A stretch of DNA of 64,000 bases from Chara braunii (GCA_003427395.1 BFEA01000469.1:466822-530821); one strand, 5' to 3'; positions 46,575 through 58,506 are shown, counted from the first letter of the stretch. Numbers and translations: made by a program. The notes: generated by a model from the sequence alone, not told the origin.

Positions 46575-46940
46575 CAAACCAGGTCCAACATCCCATATAT
46601 CTGCAAATTCGAAGGATAAAATGAACCAAAACAGAAATAAAAGAAAGAACCGAATTATAGAAAGTACAAGGAGTTTTACCCAACTTCACCTATTTCTGCA
46701 ACTCGATAAAAGATCAAAGGCTAAACCGGTTACAAAGGTTCGGTGTTGGAAATGGGGTCCAACGTCTCATACGTTTGCACTATCAAACATAAAGTGGACC
46801 AACAGGGCATCAGATAAAATTAAGGGGAGGAATCCACGTAAAAAGTACTGGGTGCTTTACCAAGCTTCATTTACCTTTACAACTCAATAGCAAATCAAAG
46901 CTTAAGCCGACTTAGAAGTTAACCATGGTGAGAAAACTAG
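46575..46940 (+). repeat. 174-bp tandem duplication
   Basis: GGTCCAACATCCCAT (46582) and GGTCCAACGTCTCAT (46756) begin two similar units. Each contains AAATCAAAG/AGATCAAAG and TTTTACC/CTTTACC...CTTCA. Confidence 0.7.
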
Positions 46941-48299
46941 GTTGCCTTTAGGCATTGGCTTGACTAGCCTGTGTTTGAAGCCGCAAGTTTCCAAAACCAA
47001 GCTGCTCCTTTTCGAGTCAATCCACCCTTAGCCTTACGACACCAGTCCAACCAGATACACTGTGACCTATCAATTTTCATTTTCAAGCATGATTACAATT
47101 GGCCACCAAATATTGATGAGTCTTCTGCATTCGATACATGGCTCGCATTGCAAGTTTAAGTTAAATTTCTTCACACCATTCTCGTCGAAAGACGTGTGAG
47201 TTTCTCTCGCTCTAGATAATGGTCATGATAATGTCTTTGAAGGTATGGACCACGTAAGAGGATGAAGAGTCTCTTTTGTTGGCCACTGGAAGAAAGCTCG
47301 ATAAGACACTCTAATTGAAAGATGTTCATGGTAGTCTCGACCAATGTCCTCACCATCAGGACCATACACTTTGACTACGGACAATCCAACGAAAGATTAC
47401 AATTTGTCTCTCATGCTCATTGACAGCAGTCACACGCTATTAAGACATCCATTCCTCTACTTGCTATGAAGGTTGCAGTGGGTATGACTAACATCGATTG
47501 TTGCCATAACACACTCCCCATCTTCTCAGAGGGTAGTTTCTTCAGAAGTTGTCAACGTTTCTCTTGAGGCTCCTCATCATATTGTATCAGGGCTAGCTCA
47601 CATCTATGCTTACTTACCACGTCGAAGGAGCAATATGGTGCACATTCTTTGAGGAGACCAATGCCAAAGGGGATAGCAGTGCATATGAATAACATATTTC
47701 CTTTGTTGATGTAAGGCAATCCATAGCCATCTAGTAGGATCTAGTTTGAGGGATGAGAGTGGGTTCCTCTAAATCTAGCCAAATTTAAATTCACTTTATA
47801 TGGGTCACCCTATGTCTATCCAAATTTAAATTCACTTTATATTCCCCAAGGTCTAGCACTAAGATGTTGGTACCCTCCGACTCAAATCTAAGTGGGATTT
47901 ACTCATTCAAGTTAGTTTGTATAATTCAGATTTGTAGAATATCAAAATTATGGTTTCCATTCTCAATCGGTCTCCTTGTCCCGCATACGATATCATTTGT
48001 CATCGACAATAATTTGATTTGTGCCGAGCATCATCACCCAGTAGGGTGGGATCGTTTTTTTAAGGCTCTGCAACTTTAAGCTTACTCCTCTCAAATACAA
48101 ATGGTGGTCCCTCAACTCCTTTTTCATAAGACAGACAGAGTTGTCTGCATCGTAGAAAGTTTCCTAATTTGTTTGTCGCTGAAAAAAAAACTCGCCACTG
48201 ATATAAAAAAAAAAATTCGTTTACAAAAAGCAGTTCCTCCATTACGTCAGCCTTCGAAATAGGCTCACTATGCACTATCGGTTTTAGTTTTTTCTATGC
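46941..48299. other. Spacer; possible decayed coding trace on minus strand
   Basis: Around 47690-47410 (minus) two open segments separated by one stop read MLFICTAIPFGIGLLKE and PSEKMGSVLWQQS. They could be a decayed gene, but no family is recognisable. Confidence 0.3.
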
Positions 48300-49497
48300 G
48301 TAAAGTACTGTATTCCAAAAAATAGATTTGGGTCGCCTGTTCGAGTAGGATTTCAACATCAAGCATCTCTAAACATCATTCGGGTTGCTCAAGTCTCATT
48401 TTTTTGCTTATGATGTACTCCCCCAGGATAATCCAATATTTATTTTTTGTTTCTATGAAGGCGCATATTGGCCATCTGGCCAACAAGGCCAGGTTTTGCC
48501 TCCTCGAATCTAATATACCTAGCTCGCCTTCATTCATGAAGAACGTCACCACTTCCCAAGCTACTTTCGATAGGTAGCCTTGGTCTTATGACATTGCAGG
48601 CTTTACACCAGCTTCCTGACTTTGTCTTCAATGTGGGACTAGACCTTTTATCCCATAAGGTGAATGACCAAGACATATCACTCAATTGAGAAGGCAATCG
48701 TTGTTAGAAGATGAGATCTTCCAAATAATGATGAAAGGTATCGTCGGCTTCATTTAGCAATTTAGACCGTCACGTTTTTTTCAAGTAGCGGATCTTGAAA
48801 CTCAGAGCAGTCTGTAGTTGTCACTTGAACCCCCAGAAAACGCTCAAAAGAGTCCCTTGGGATGCATGTCATACCCCAATCAACACACAGTTCATAAGGA
48901 GGGGGCAAAAAATAGGAGGATTTTGACCAGTTCACTGAGGCTTCTTCTAACTCACAATATGTGGTTAGAATATTTTGTACTTCATCTAAGACTAGCGGGT
49001 TATTTTATGCATAGACAGTGAGGTCGTCGACAATGGCTCCTATTTTCCACTCAATGCTCCTGTCAATCTTGAGACCTGCAATGTGTGGATTATATCTAAA
49101 GTTGTCAAGAAGGACCTCAAGATGGACCATGAAGAGCAGAGATGCCAAAAGGCACCCCTCACGCAATGATCGCGTAAGTCTAAGAAAATATAAGGGTTCG
49201 TCGTTGACCATGACTGCAATGGTGACCTTGCATTATGTGGTGTGGACCCAAGAACAAACGTTAGGTTCAAAGCGCATATGCTTAAAGATGGTTTGGACGA
49301 AAGTTCAACCCACTTTGTCATATGCTTTTTCCATATTCAGTAGCATAATAGTTACATCTCTCTTTTCTTTAACAAACACGATAGTCTGAAGAGTAGTGAT
49401 GATGTTTTCGAGAACGGAACGTCCTTTAACGAACGCCCCTTTTTCTTGACTCGTGGCCAACCTGAGCGCAATAACCTTGGTTAAAAGTTTACAAGCG
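48300..49497 (-). pseudogene. Decayed L1-like LINE reverse transcriptase
   Basis: The minus-strand frame ending near 49305 reads CKLLTKVIALRLA, EKGAFVKGRSVLENI and LLNMEKAYDKVG (49311-49335): the finger/palm motifs of plant L1-type reverse transcriptases (usually GAFVKGRSILENI and LDFEKAYDKVEW). The next frame gives LTRSLREGCLLASLLFMVHLE (usually GCPLSPLLF) and KIGAIVDDLTVYA, the catalytic (F/Y)ADD motif with its first two residues changed to IV and the DD kept (49023-49031). A KNVTV...RRYLSSLFGRSHLL segment near 48700-48770 resembles the post-RT region. Stops and frameshifts make it inactive. The 5' part, including the endonuclease, is replaced by R500 copy 5. Unlike the 20100-22300 remnant, no endonuclease is visible. 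Confidence 0.8.
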
Positions 49498-49905
49498 GTG
49501 TTGTTAAGCGCATCGGTCCCGCAGGGGACCCTCTCGACCTCGTCACGCATAATTTTGCAAGACTTTTTTGCAAAGGGGGAAACTTTTGTTGCTCAGGCAA
49601 AGTACATTTGCTATACCTCTTGTGAACCCCTACGACGGGATAGAGGTCCCACGACGAACAACTTACCTATGCCCAATTAGCCTGTCACCACCCTTGGACA
49701 AGCGTATTCCTGCCAAGCTATCGAACCACGTGCGAAAGCTGCTTGAGTGAAATCGCATAGGTGGCCCAGCCAATGGCGTTTCTCGTTCGCTGTGGCACAG
49801 GGGGTACGCAAGGTCGAACGCCTCAATCGGACCCGTACGCGAGTCGGCGCTTTGGAGGCTGATCTCCTAAAGCGACTCGGCGCCAATCGATTAGGATGGT
49901 CTATC
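49498..49905 (-). repeat. R500 repeat, copy 5
   Basis: On the minus strand: CCATCCTAATCGATTGGCG start, GGTTCGATAGCTTGGCAGG (altered A box), GGGTGGTGACAGG, CTATCCCGTCGTAGGGG, and end GCGCTTAACAAC. It lies between E2-B and the LINE RT, all on the same strand. Confidence 0.78.
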
Positions 49906-51149
49906 GAACCACGCGATAAACTTTATAAAAATAAACCAAGCTTCATATATAAACCGCGCCTAGTCCCTTTTTCACATACGACCCATAACTTTTTGTCAAC
50001 AAAATACACGATTATCGTTTGCAAGACTCTGAATAACTAACGCAGCGAGGCGAGCTTAGTCATATTAAATGGCCATACATCAGTGCTCAAGCGGTCGCTG
50101 TGATGGCATATCATCTGGTACCCATAATCATATGGCCTTCAATGATTTTGAGGGTTGCTTTCGACACTTAAGTGTCGACTCACATGCGTCTTGAGCGGTT
50201 CATGTGTTGATGTTAGACAATCATGAGTGCGATTGCAAGACCTACCCTCTTTTGCACCCTACGTGAGTGAAGGGTAAGCGGGCTTCGACCGCTTTGTGGC
50301 AAAGGAAGCCCTTGAGCTATGTGATAAGGATCCATCTTCGGAGGTCTTCGGACAAGTGAAGGATTTTGACTTTGAGAACCGTCATGGACTTCCGCATTCA
50401 ACTATAAAGATATAAAAATAAAAAATAAAACGGGTCTCCTTTTTCTCTCAATAATTTTTTTTTTGACCTTTACGTACGGTCAAAGTAGACCGTTTGGATA
50501 CTCAAAGCATAATTATAACAACTTTATAGGACATGAGGCGATCACTCTCACAATCACAGTGACACTCTCTTCAAAATATACACATGATCGCAGACAAAGT
50601 CAATTTCGGACTTCAACTCACAAAAGATACTTGCAATCACACCGAAAACTGAACACGGACAGACCACGCACTACACGAAGTCGACTTCAACCACTCTCTG
50701 CGCTCACACCCCTCGTCTTATTCACATCAGCCTTAACCTTTGTTCAACCTTCTCAAATGGTCATTTAATGAAAGTCGGGGTAAAAATTCAAAAAAACACT
50801 TTAGGTTGAGTAGCGAGAATAAGTTCAAGTTGAGTTGGAAACCGACAAATCGACAACCAACCTGTTATCAATCATAACAGAAGATGATCCTCGTAGGATC
50901 AAGCTAAAATTAGTCAGGCCTTGAATTAAACTGAACGAAGTGGACCTGTAATACAACACAAGCCAATACCCAAACTATGCTTAAGTGAATGGAGAATAAA
51001 CCTTGTGTCGCATCTCACTCATTTTCTTACTGGACTAAGTCTAACTTATTCTAAATAGTATCAGAGATTGAGAAAAATTTTGACAACATTTTTCGTGCAC
51101 AAGGTTGATCACCAAAAATTTTTCTACCAAATATAATCTAACTCATTAA

Positions 51150-51720
51150 AACTATAAATATTTCGTCAACACTCCCTCTAGAGAAAGTGTTATTTCAATA
51201 GTTATATTCATCTAAATACGAGATAAAAAAATAACTTTTAACTTTAAACAGTCAAGTTTTGTATAACTCTATGATTTAGTAAAAAAATAGGCAGCACTCT
51301 CTTTATAAAAGTAGGTTTTCCAAATTTATACTAAGTCAAATATGAACTCAAAGACTGAACATGAGCTCTGCTGAGACAAAATTCAACTAACTCATTGAAT
51401 TTGCAAAAATTTCGGCAACACGCCCTCTAGAAAAATATTTTTTCAAAATTTATACAAATTTAAAAATAATTATGACTTTACAATGTCAAATTTTGTCAAA
51501 ATCCCTGATTTAGCAAAAACTTTAGCAGCACTTCTCCTGAAAAAGTAGGCGTTTCATATTTACACTAAATCATATATGAAACTCAGATAAAAGTTGAATT
51601 TGTAAAGAAAAAAATTGACTAACGCTTTGGATTCGTAAAAGATTTGGGCAACACTTCCCTTAACTAAAGTGTTTTTTTTTTTTAATAAAAAAACAAATAT
51701 GAAAAATAAACTTAACTCTT
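51150..51720 (-). repeat. GTGCTGCC-type repeat series in E2-B
   Basis: On the plus strand GGCAACACTCCCTCTAGAGA, GGCAGCACTCTCTTTATAAA, GGCAACACGCCCTCTAGAAA, GCAGCACTTCTCCTGAAAAA and GGCAACACTTCCCTTAACTA recur roughly every 120 bp and alternate as in E2-A. Confidence 0.75.
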
Positions 51721-52033
51721 AAATGCAAAAATTGAACTAACTCCCATGGCTCGAGAACATGGCGAGCATCTAAAGTTACTACCTATCAAAAACAACTTCG
51801 GTTAGACTCAAGTTTACACTCATGATCAAGCAAACACATACAAACAAAGTAAGTCGCTCACAAAAAATCCCAAGTTGTTTTCACATAAGATAACTCATTA
51901 ATCTTTCAAATGATTTTTTTTTTATCCATTTGATATATGGCAAGATGTTGTACAATTATGTTTATAAACAATATCAAACATGCCTTGGTTATACATAAAC
52001 AAATTATACAATTACGTCTCTCTTCTTTCGTGT

Positions 52034-52704
52034 GACTAGACCATTCTGATTGAAAACAATGTTTAGTCGCTCTTAACTATTTAAATATAAAAAAATTAAA
52101 TAGTTATCCAACTTGTCTTCTGATATGGGCAGGTGATTGGACCATCCAGCTTAAGAACAATGTTCAACTTGCCCAGTTTACTTCAAATTATATTCGTGTC
52201 TTTACTTATTTTCTTTGTGATATGGCTTAAGCTAGACCATTCTGCTTATAAACAATGTTTAGCTACTTGTTTACGTATAAATATAGATAAATATTTCCGA
52301 TGTATACTTTTTCGTACTTTAAGTGTGCGTGACTTCTGACTAAACCATTCTGCTTATAAACAATATTTAATCTTCCATCAAAAACCTCCCTCAAAATAAA
52401 ACAAGAGATTGAACCATTCTGCTTATAAACAATGTCCAACCTATCTTAAGGCCACATAAAGCATAAAGTTTGACCATTCGGCATTGGAACAATGTCCAAC
52501 TCCAGTAAAAAACCCCAAAAGAAACATATAAATCACGTCATTCTGCTTATAAACAATGCTTGGCCTCGCAAATCAAACTGACAAGCCCTAAGAAATAAAC
52601 ACAACAAGCAGATAATTCAGCTTAGAAACAATATATGGTCCTTTAGAAAACAAACAAAAAACAAAGCACTGAGTCATTCGGATTAGAAACAATGTTCAGT
52701 CTTT
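52034..52704 (-). repeat. Array of about nine hairpins with variable stems (E2-B)
   Basis: Loops are close to CCATTCTGCTTATAAACAAT (plus strand), a diverged reverse complement of the E2-A loop. Paired flanks include GACTAGA/TTTAGTC (52034-52068), AGCTAGA/TTTAGCT (52230-52264), GACTAAA/TTTAATC (52338-52371), AGTTTGA/TCCAACT (52467-52501) and GCACTGAG/TTCAGTC (near 52667-52700). Units near 52127, 52406, 52535 and 52612 pair less well. Confidence 0.75.
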
Positions 52705-53760
52705 GGTTGACCTTGACACAAACAATACCACCTGCCCTCAATTTTTCTCTTCGTCTGATTTCAATCGCAAAAGAAAATTTGAGATTCACGCATGCAGTCC
52801 TTTCAATTGATCTGATAAAATTATGAATTAAAAGAAACAAGAATCATAGGGGAACGCGTGCATACCTCTCCGACAAACTAGAGAGATGCGGCAGTAGGAG
52901 TATGGTGGACTCACAAAGGGGAAATAAGTTATACTTGAAGATTCCCTGCCTACAGAACCTCGTCTAGGTTCCGACATAGCTCTTGCAATCGGTGAGTGAA
53001 CCTCACACAAGGTCCTAATGCGGTCCTATGAGTTTCCAACCCCGCTGCCGCCTTCCTCTCTGAGCCAACAAACTAGTATGAGAGTGAGAAGAATAAAAAG
53101 AGGAAAGTCAGACTCTCGAGACACTAGAAAAAATCAACTCAAACTCGCGTGAGAGGACCTTGTTGCCTTGATGCGCCTAAGGGTCACGCAATGGTGGCCA
53201 AAATTGAAGTAGAATGACCGAACTTTGGTCAAAATGTAGAGTAAAATGGATCTCTGAGAGCTTCCAAGTTGCAGCAATAACCCTCTTGAAGAGCCTGATT
53301 TCTTCCCCTAGTCACACCCCTTCAACCTTTGACCAAACTTCCGCTATGCAACCTAGACAACCTGCGCTTGAATAGAGCACACCCCGCTTGTGCTCTATTC
53401 GACTTGCAGGCGAAGCGCAATAAAACCTAACAAAATATTGTGGTACTACAATCATGTGCAACAATATGGCACTGTAGCAATGCACAAGGTCAAATTGAGC
53501 GAACCATAATAGTGTCGCACAACAACTCGGTGGTGGTACGATAAAAACTCAGTAAATGCTTTGCAAGTGCATAGTCGAAGCATAGCAAGGCATTGCATGC
53601 TTGAAAATAATACAATGTCGATGTGTAGCGTAATACACGATAAAACACAACATGAGTGTACGACAATACATTGCAACAAGCTCAACAATTGCACAACAAC
53701 CGCACTCCCTAAACACGGTGAAGGGCTATGCGCACCGCAATGCTTAGCAGCTGGCAGTCT

Positions 53761-55134
53761 CAGACTACAATCCACAACAGAAACCAGATAGTCGAAGCTT
53801 CCCTTAAAATAGCACATCGATGGAGGTCCAAAATAACGAACTCATACGTCAATGTAAGCATATGTTTGTCATCCCTAATGCAAACATAATTTTTCCTTCA
53901 ACAACGTCTATCGTTGAGCTTACGATCACATAATAACCTAAATCAACCCATAGACGCCAGCAACAACATCAACCCAAGAAACTCAACAATATTGTCAGTG
54001 CTGGTTGCAGCAACCGTATGCGGAGAGAAAACAATAATACCTTTTCAGAACCAGTCCTTGGTTTCACTAGATGGAAGCCTACTGCGACAACAACAACTTC
54101 TACCAACTTGCTGCCTGTGCATTCCTCTCCCTTTTTCGACTGTACCCGACCAACCTTTTGCCCAGGTTCAAGTGACCCTGGACAGGCGAAACGACGCAAC
54201 TAAACTAAAGCGTGAGCACGAATATGAGTAGTTTAGAGCCCTCTCCTCTTGCCCCCCCCCCCCCCCCCCCCCAAATCGGGATTGCGAGCTCAAACAAGAA
54301 GTAGGACGGCCCCGCGATCACGACGATGGAGGACAATACCTCAATCACGATAACAAAAAATAACACTACGATCACATGGATAAGGAGCACGATCGTAAAC
54401 CCCGACTTTTTCGACATTTTTACAAAATGAATGTAGGTTTTCCGCTAGCACATGGGAAAATACGTCGTTACATGGACGATCACAAACATGACCACAATTA
54501 CGATCGGGATAACTACGACCTCATGTAGATAGCGATCTCGAGAAGGAAGGACACGACCACCAAGCAAAACAGGCGACTCTCTCTCTCTGAGTTGTAGGCT
54601 TCCCAATAAACCCCTCTCTGTTATGAGGGTTACGAAAATGATCCGTGCGATCATGAAGATTATAATCATTGAGAACACCAAGGCTAAATGCTATAAGCTA
54701 AACGACGATACAACTCCGGAGATGACATGCACGACCACAAACTACTTCAATCAAATGCGCCCGACCATTGAAAGCGTAAGCACCACCACAATGACAACGA
54801 ACGGGAAGAAAACGACAATCATGATGACGGGTGAACGTGCGTTCTTACTCAATTTCACTTCACTAATCACCAAATGTACAATATAAGAATGAATCTTTCG
54901 CTAAAAAACAGGAAAATATATCGCGACGAACATATACATTGAAAATAAATCCTAGTGTAAGTATGGACTAAGGAGCTGTCAAATGCCAATGTCGCCCCGC
55001 GCTCGCGTGAAAAAGAGAGAGAGAAAAAAAAAAAAAAAAAAAAGTTTTCCAATCCATAAGATTAGGAAAATGGGAATGAATCGTTGGTAGAGCATGAAAA
55101 TATACATTGCTTCTCAGCCAGGTGCGCAGAGAGA
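53761..55134. other. Spacer with GAT/CAC-rich segment and poly-C
   Basis: No gene recognised. 54255-54272 is a C run. 54290-54860 is rich in CACGAT/GATCAC triplets and, in one frame, reads as broken His/Asp-rich peptide; the opposite strand reads Val/Ile-rich. Poly-A lies at 55025-55043. Confidence 0.4.
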
Positions 55135-55205
55135 AAGAGTGAGGTTACTTTTATTGATAGGATGAGCAAAATCATAATGAATCTTCTGCTAGAACTCGGA
55201 GAGAT
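55135..55205 (-). repeat. S2 repeat copy
   Basis: On the minus strand TTCTAGCAGAAGATTCATTA, TGATTTTGCTCATCCTATCA and ATAAAAG. Confidence 0.55.
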
Positions 55206-55790
55206 ACATCTCTTCGCAACACTTATCCCCCCAGGCGCAACTCCCATCAGTTGGCCTGCCAAATCTACCTACTCTCCGCAAATTTGACGACACCATAAGG
55301 TTCGTGACACTCGGAAACCCTCGTTCAACACCTTTGCTTTATCCAAAATGGTCGAGGTACAGTTATACTCACCTAACTTCTACTCCCTCTTCCTCATAGT
55401 CTCTATTCTCCCGTGACCCTCTTTCTCTCTCAGCGCCTTCCCTACAACTCTAATCCTATAACTAACACCACTAGCATACTCGTCGTAGCAGAGAATCCCC
55501 AATTAGCATCCTCCTTCGTCCGATTTCGTTAAGAAACGTGTGGGATAAACGATTCGAGCTCCCTGCACTCACCATCTCCCACATCCTCCCACCTTCATCT
55601 TCCTTTATTTGTCACTTTACCTCACGACGTTGCTCGACCTATACGTCGATCTCTCCGAAGTCGCAGACGAGAAAAAGTCGAATGTACTGAAACTCCCTAC
55701 CTTAAATAGATAGCTGTTCAAATGCACCTGGTAGGCACATAGTTGAGGTTCGTTGGGGCTGACAAAGCAAAATATTATTCAACAGACTAT

Positions 55791-55965
55791 GATTATCCTC
55801 TTTGTATCGTTCCAATTTTAACAGATGCCCCAAAGAACCAATCAGCGAGCAGTGACCTTGAGGTATAATTGTGAGCTAATATATGATTGTATCCTGACTC
55901 GAACCTGGGTCTGTATTTCAATAATTCGGGGGTGTACCAACTGGCTAGGCCAGTTGGTTTCATCA
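55791..55965 (-). mobile_element. tRNA-like head fused to U6 5' half (sense)
   Basis: On the minus strand: CTAGCCAGTTGGTACACC (A box, about 55935-55952), ACCCAGGTTCGAGTCAGG (B box, about 55895-55912), about 60 bp of linker, then CTTTGGGGCATCTGTTAAAA and TTGGAACGATACAAAGAGGA (55791-55835), the 5' half of plant U6. Here U6 is in the sense direction and only its 5' half is present, the converse of element C. Confidence 0.7.
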
Positions 55966-56219
55966 CCAGTCTCAGAATTGGTGACGGAGCCACTGCAGAG
56001 GTTGCCTCTCAAGACTAACTTAGGAAACAACAAAGTCCTCGGATTTTCAGTCACATGCACATGGCCCAAACTCACGTGACTGCCCCCACAGGCAGGGTAT
56101 CGCTCCTATTCCAACGGGTGCCCCAGAGGACTCGTGACGGGGCAACAGTCCCGCGGTACGGCTGTGGAACCGGCTGGCCCCACCTAAATTCAGAGTTATT
56201 TTCAATCATCAGATTCTAT

Positions 56220-56285
56220 TGGAATTCAAACTCGGGTCCGTATTCCAACAGTTCGGGGGTGCATCAACTCAGCCAGACCCACCAC
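56220..56285 (-). repeat. tRNA-like fragment
   Basis: On the minus strand CTGGCTGAGTTGATGCACCC (A-box region) and CGAACTGTTGGAATACGGAC followed by CGAGTTTGAATTCC (B box). Same family as 55895-55965. Confidence 0.55.
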
Positions 56286-57055
56286 TCCTAATACCCATAC
56301 TAGTGCAGTGTCTCGGAAATGGGACTACCACCTAAAGTAACTAAATGAAAATAAAATTAAAATTAAAGAGTTATAAGAAAAAGGAAATTGGTATTTAGGA
56401 GGAGGAAGAACTGTTGACACCCCCTTGGTCCCCCTTGATTTTTTTAAGTTGCTTCACCGTGCCTTTGTTGCTGCTTATCAGCCTCGATCCTTGAATCTGC
56501 TTAACAAAAATCCAGCATCATAACCAATAGTGCTAAGCCCGAGGCTCATATTATTATCCGCGCAACTCCCTATAAGTGGGTGCTGCGTGGCGCGTGGCCC
56601 TACTGACACACACCAAGGCCACACCTTGGCCTACCGACTAAACCCATGGCCGCCGAACATCGACACACACCGTACGAAGGGGGCTGGTGCCACTCATAGC
56701 CACCGCACACATTATTCGTCACACCAGAGCTGCCCCCTTACCGTTTCAATGGCGAAAAACTGAACTTTGACTAAGTTAAATTTTGTTCGTGCCCGCCCTC
56801 TTCGGGATGGCAGACAAACTCTCACTGCCAGACGAACGCAACGAAACACCCGATAGCAGCCACATCCATGGTCACGACAAACATGTGGAGGCTGCACCTG
56901 ACCTGCAGGTTGGTGATGCCAAGCATGGGTCAGCAGTAGCACCAGGGACATGCATTGACTTGACCAGGACTCTCTGCGCCTTGTCTCAGGTCCCCTCCCC
57001 CTACCAACATCAGCAATATCTATTTAGTGCCCATCGGCGAGCCAATGCCCAGGTA

Positions 57056-57195
57056 GCCGGAATTGGACCCATGACTTTCGGAGTGGTCAGATCCCACTAG
57101 CACCTATTGTTCATTTCTGACCGTTGATCTTCGTAATCGAGGGTGAACAATGAATAATCCAGGGTAGTGGGATTACCAACTGAGCTAAGACGCTG
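57056..57195 (-). repeat. tRNA-like sequence split by a hairpin insertion
   Basis: On the minus strand: GTCTTAGCTCAGTTGG (A box), AATCCCACTA (57165-57174), about 65 bp of insert, TAGTGGGAT (57091-57099), TGACCACTCCGAAAGTCA (anticodon-arm-like) and ATGGGTCCAATTCC (B box). The insert is bracketed by inverted repeats and contains a further inverted pair TGAACAAT/ATTGTTCA. Either a tRNA-derived SINE or a tRNA pseudogene with a long intron-like insert. Confidence 0.55.
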
Positions 57196-57900
57196 ACCAT
57201 TCGGATTTTCGGTCCTCGTCGGGAGGCCGAGGTCCGCTTAGGTCTTTACCGCGCTTCCGGGACTGACAGGTGAAAAAGCCGGGCGGAATCACGGTCCGTG
57301 ACAGGCCGATGCAGTGTAAGCTTCACCGCGTGCAAGCGTGTGTCACGCTAGACGAGTCGTTCACGAACTGAGGGCGGGAAGAGCGTGAGGAAAGCTCGTG
57401 TCGTGTCCCTATCGATAGTGAGCCGGTCGAGTCGCCGGACATGGGACCGGCGGGAGGGTGGNCCCATGTCCCAGTTGCGTCGATTCTTCGTTCTGGGCCG
57501 GACTAGAACCCAAGGATCACCGGTCCGAAACAAAATCCATCTCTGCGGGACCCTGCGGCTGGAGTATTCGAAACGGATTCGGTACGTAGATCGGTATTTA
57601 GACGGTCAAATGGGGTCGGTACGTTGACTGTCACGCAGACTGTCAAATCAAAATGCGGTGGCCTTACTTCCACCTGGGCCCTCCGCGGAGGCCGGACGAA
57701 GGAAACGTGGCACGTCAACTTCCCGATGGTGGTGGTGGGAATGTAGGAAGGAGCATTCCCTATGGTGGGAGCCTATGGTGCGAGCTAGTGGTAGTTGAGG
57801 GGTAGATGGGGGCATCAGACTGGTGTAGCGGGTCTCTTCCTGTTCCCGGTTCGGGCTGCTGAGGGAGTTGTGAGCAGTTCGTGGATGAAATTACGGCGAG

Positions 57901-58293
57901 ATGGCAGGGGGTGGAAACGCGCAGGGGTTGGAATTGGGGAGAGTAGACAATGGTCGGGAAAGAGTGCAAGGTGAACTGCCCGGTTTGCAGGTGCTTCGTG
58001 ACAAGGGGGGCACGCTGGCGATGGCAGATGAGGGTGCGGGTTCGATGGGCAAGACAGGCAGAGATGGCGAGGAGGAGATCGAAACATCGGATGGAGTAAT
58101 GGGCCCGGAAAGCACGGGAACCTGGCATGGGAAGGATGCAGCGTTTGTGAGAGCGGGAAGTGCGGGAGGCGAGGAAGGGGTCACTGGTGGGATGCCATTG
58201 GACGCGGATGCAGGTGGTGTGTTCAGCCTTCCGCCGGCCGTGAGCTCGAGACAGCAACTACGGGCTTTGCTACGACGCCAGTGGATCCTCAAG
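57901..58293 (+). CDS. Possible first coding exon, unknown protein
   Basis: A GC-rich, G-biased open frame of 131 codons. It starts at ATG 57901 (context GCGAGATGG) with a stop just upstream in frame, and ends exactly at AAG|GTGAGC (58293/58294), a good 5' splice-site match in phase 0. The peptide (MAGGGNAQGLELGRVDNG...) is rich in Gly, Glu and Asp, ends RALLRRQWILK, and contains no domain I recognise. The putative intron opens into a long CTGT/CT microsatellite and an assembly gap, and no acceptor or second exon could be assigned. The reverse strand is also open (Pro/Ser-rich), so GC bias alone could explain the frame. Confidence 0.3.
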
Positions 58294-58308
58294 GTGAGCT
58301 CTCACTGT

Positions 58309-58311
58309 CTC

Positions 58312-58368
<57 letters not shown>

Positions 58369-58407
58369 GTCTCTCTCTCTCGCGCGCGCGCGCTATCGCT
58401 GCGTGTC

Positions 58408-58444
<37 letters not shown>

Positions 58445-58465
58445 GTCTATCTGTCTTCCGCTCTC

Positions 58466-58506
<41 letters not shown>

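Larger units (their letters stand above)
49906..53760 (-). mobile_element. E2 element, copy B (inverted relative to copy A)
   Basis: On the minus strand it repeats E2-A landmarks: ATCAAGGCAACAAGG (about 53160-53175), GGTTCTGTAGGCAGGGAA (about 52945-52965), a hairpin array (52034-52704), the GTGCTGCC-type series (51150-51720), GTTATGATTGATAACAGG (50864-50881), AGGGTGCAAAAGAGGGT (about 50247-50263) and CGACACTTAAGTGTCGA (50162-50178). It joins R500 copy 5 at 49905. It is AT-shifted relative to copy A, suggesting an older copy. Confidence 0.68.

Noticed and set aside
54290-54860. His/Asp-rich reading of a GAT/CAC-rich tract
   Set aside because: Several stops in frame and a degenerate triplet-rich composition; no evidence for a gene.
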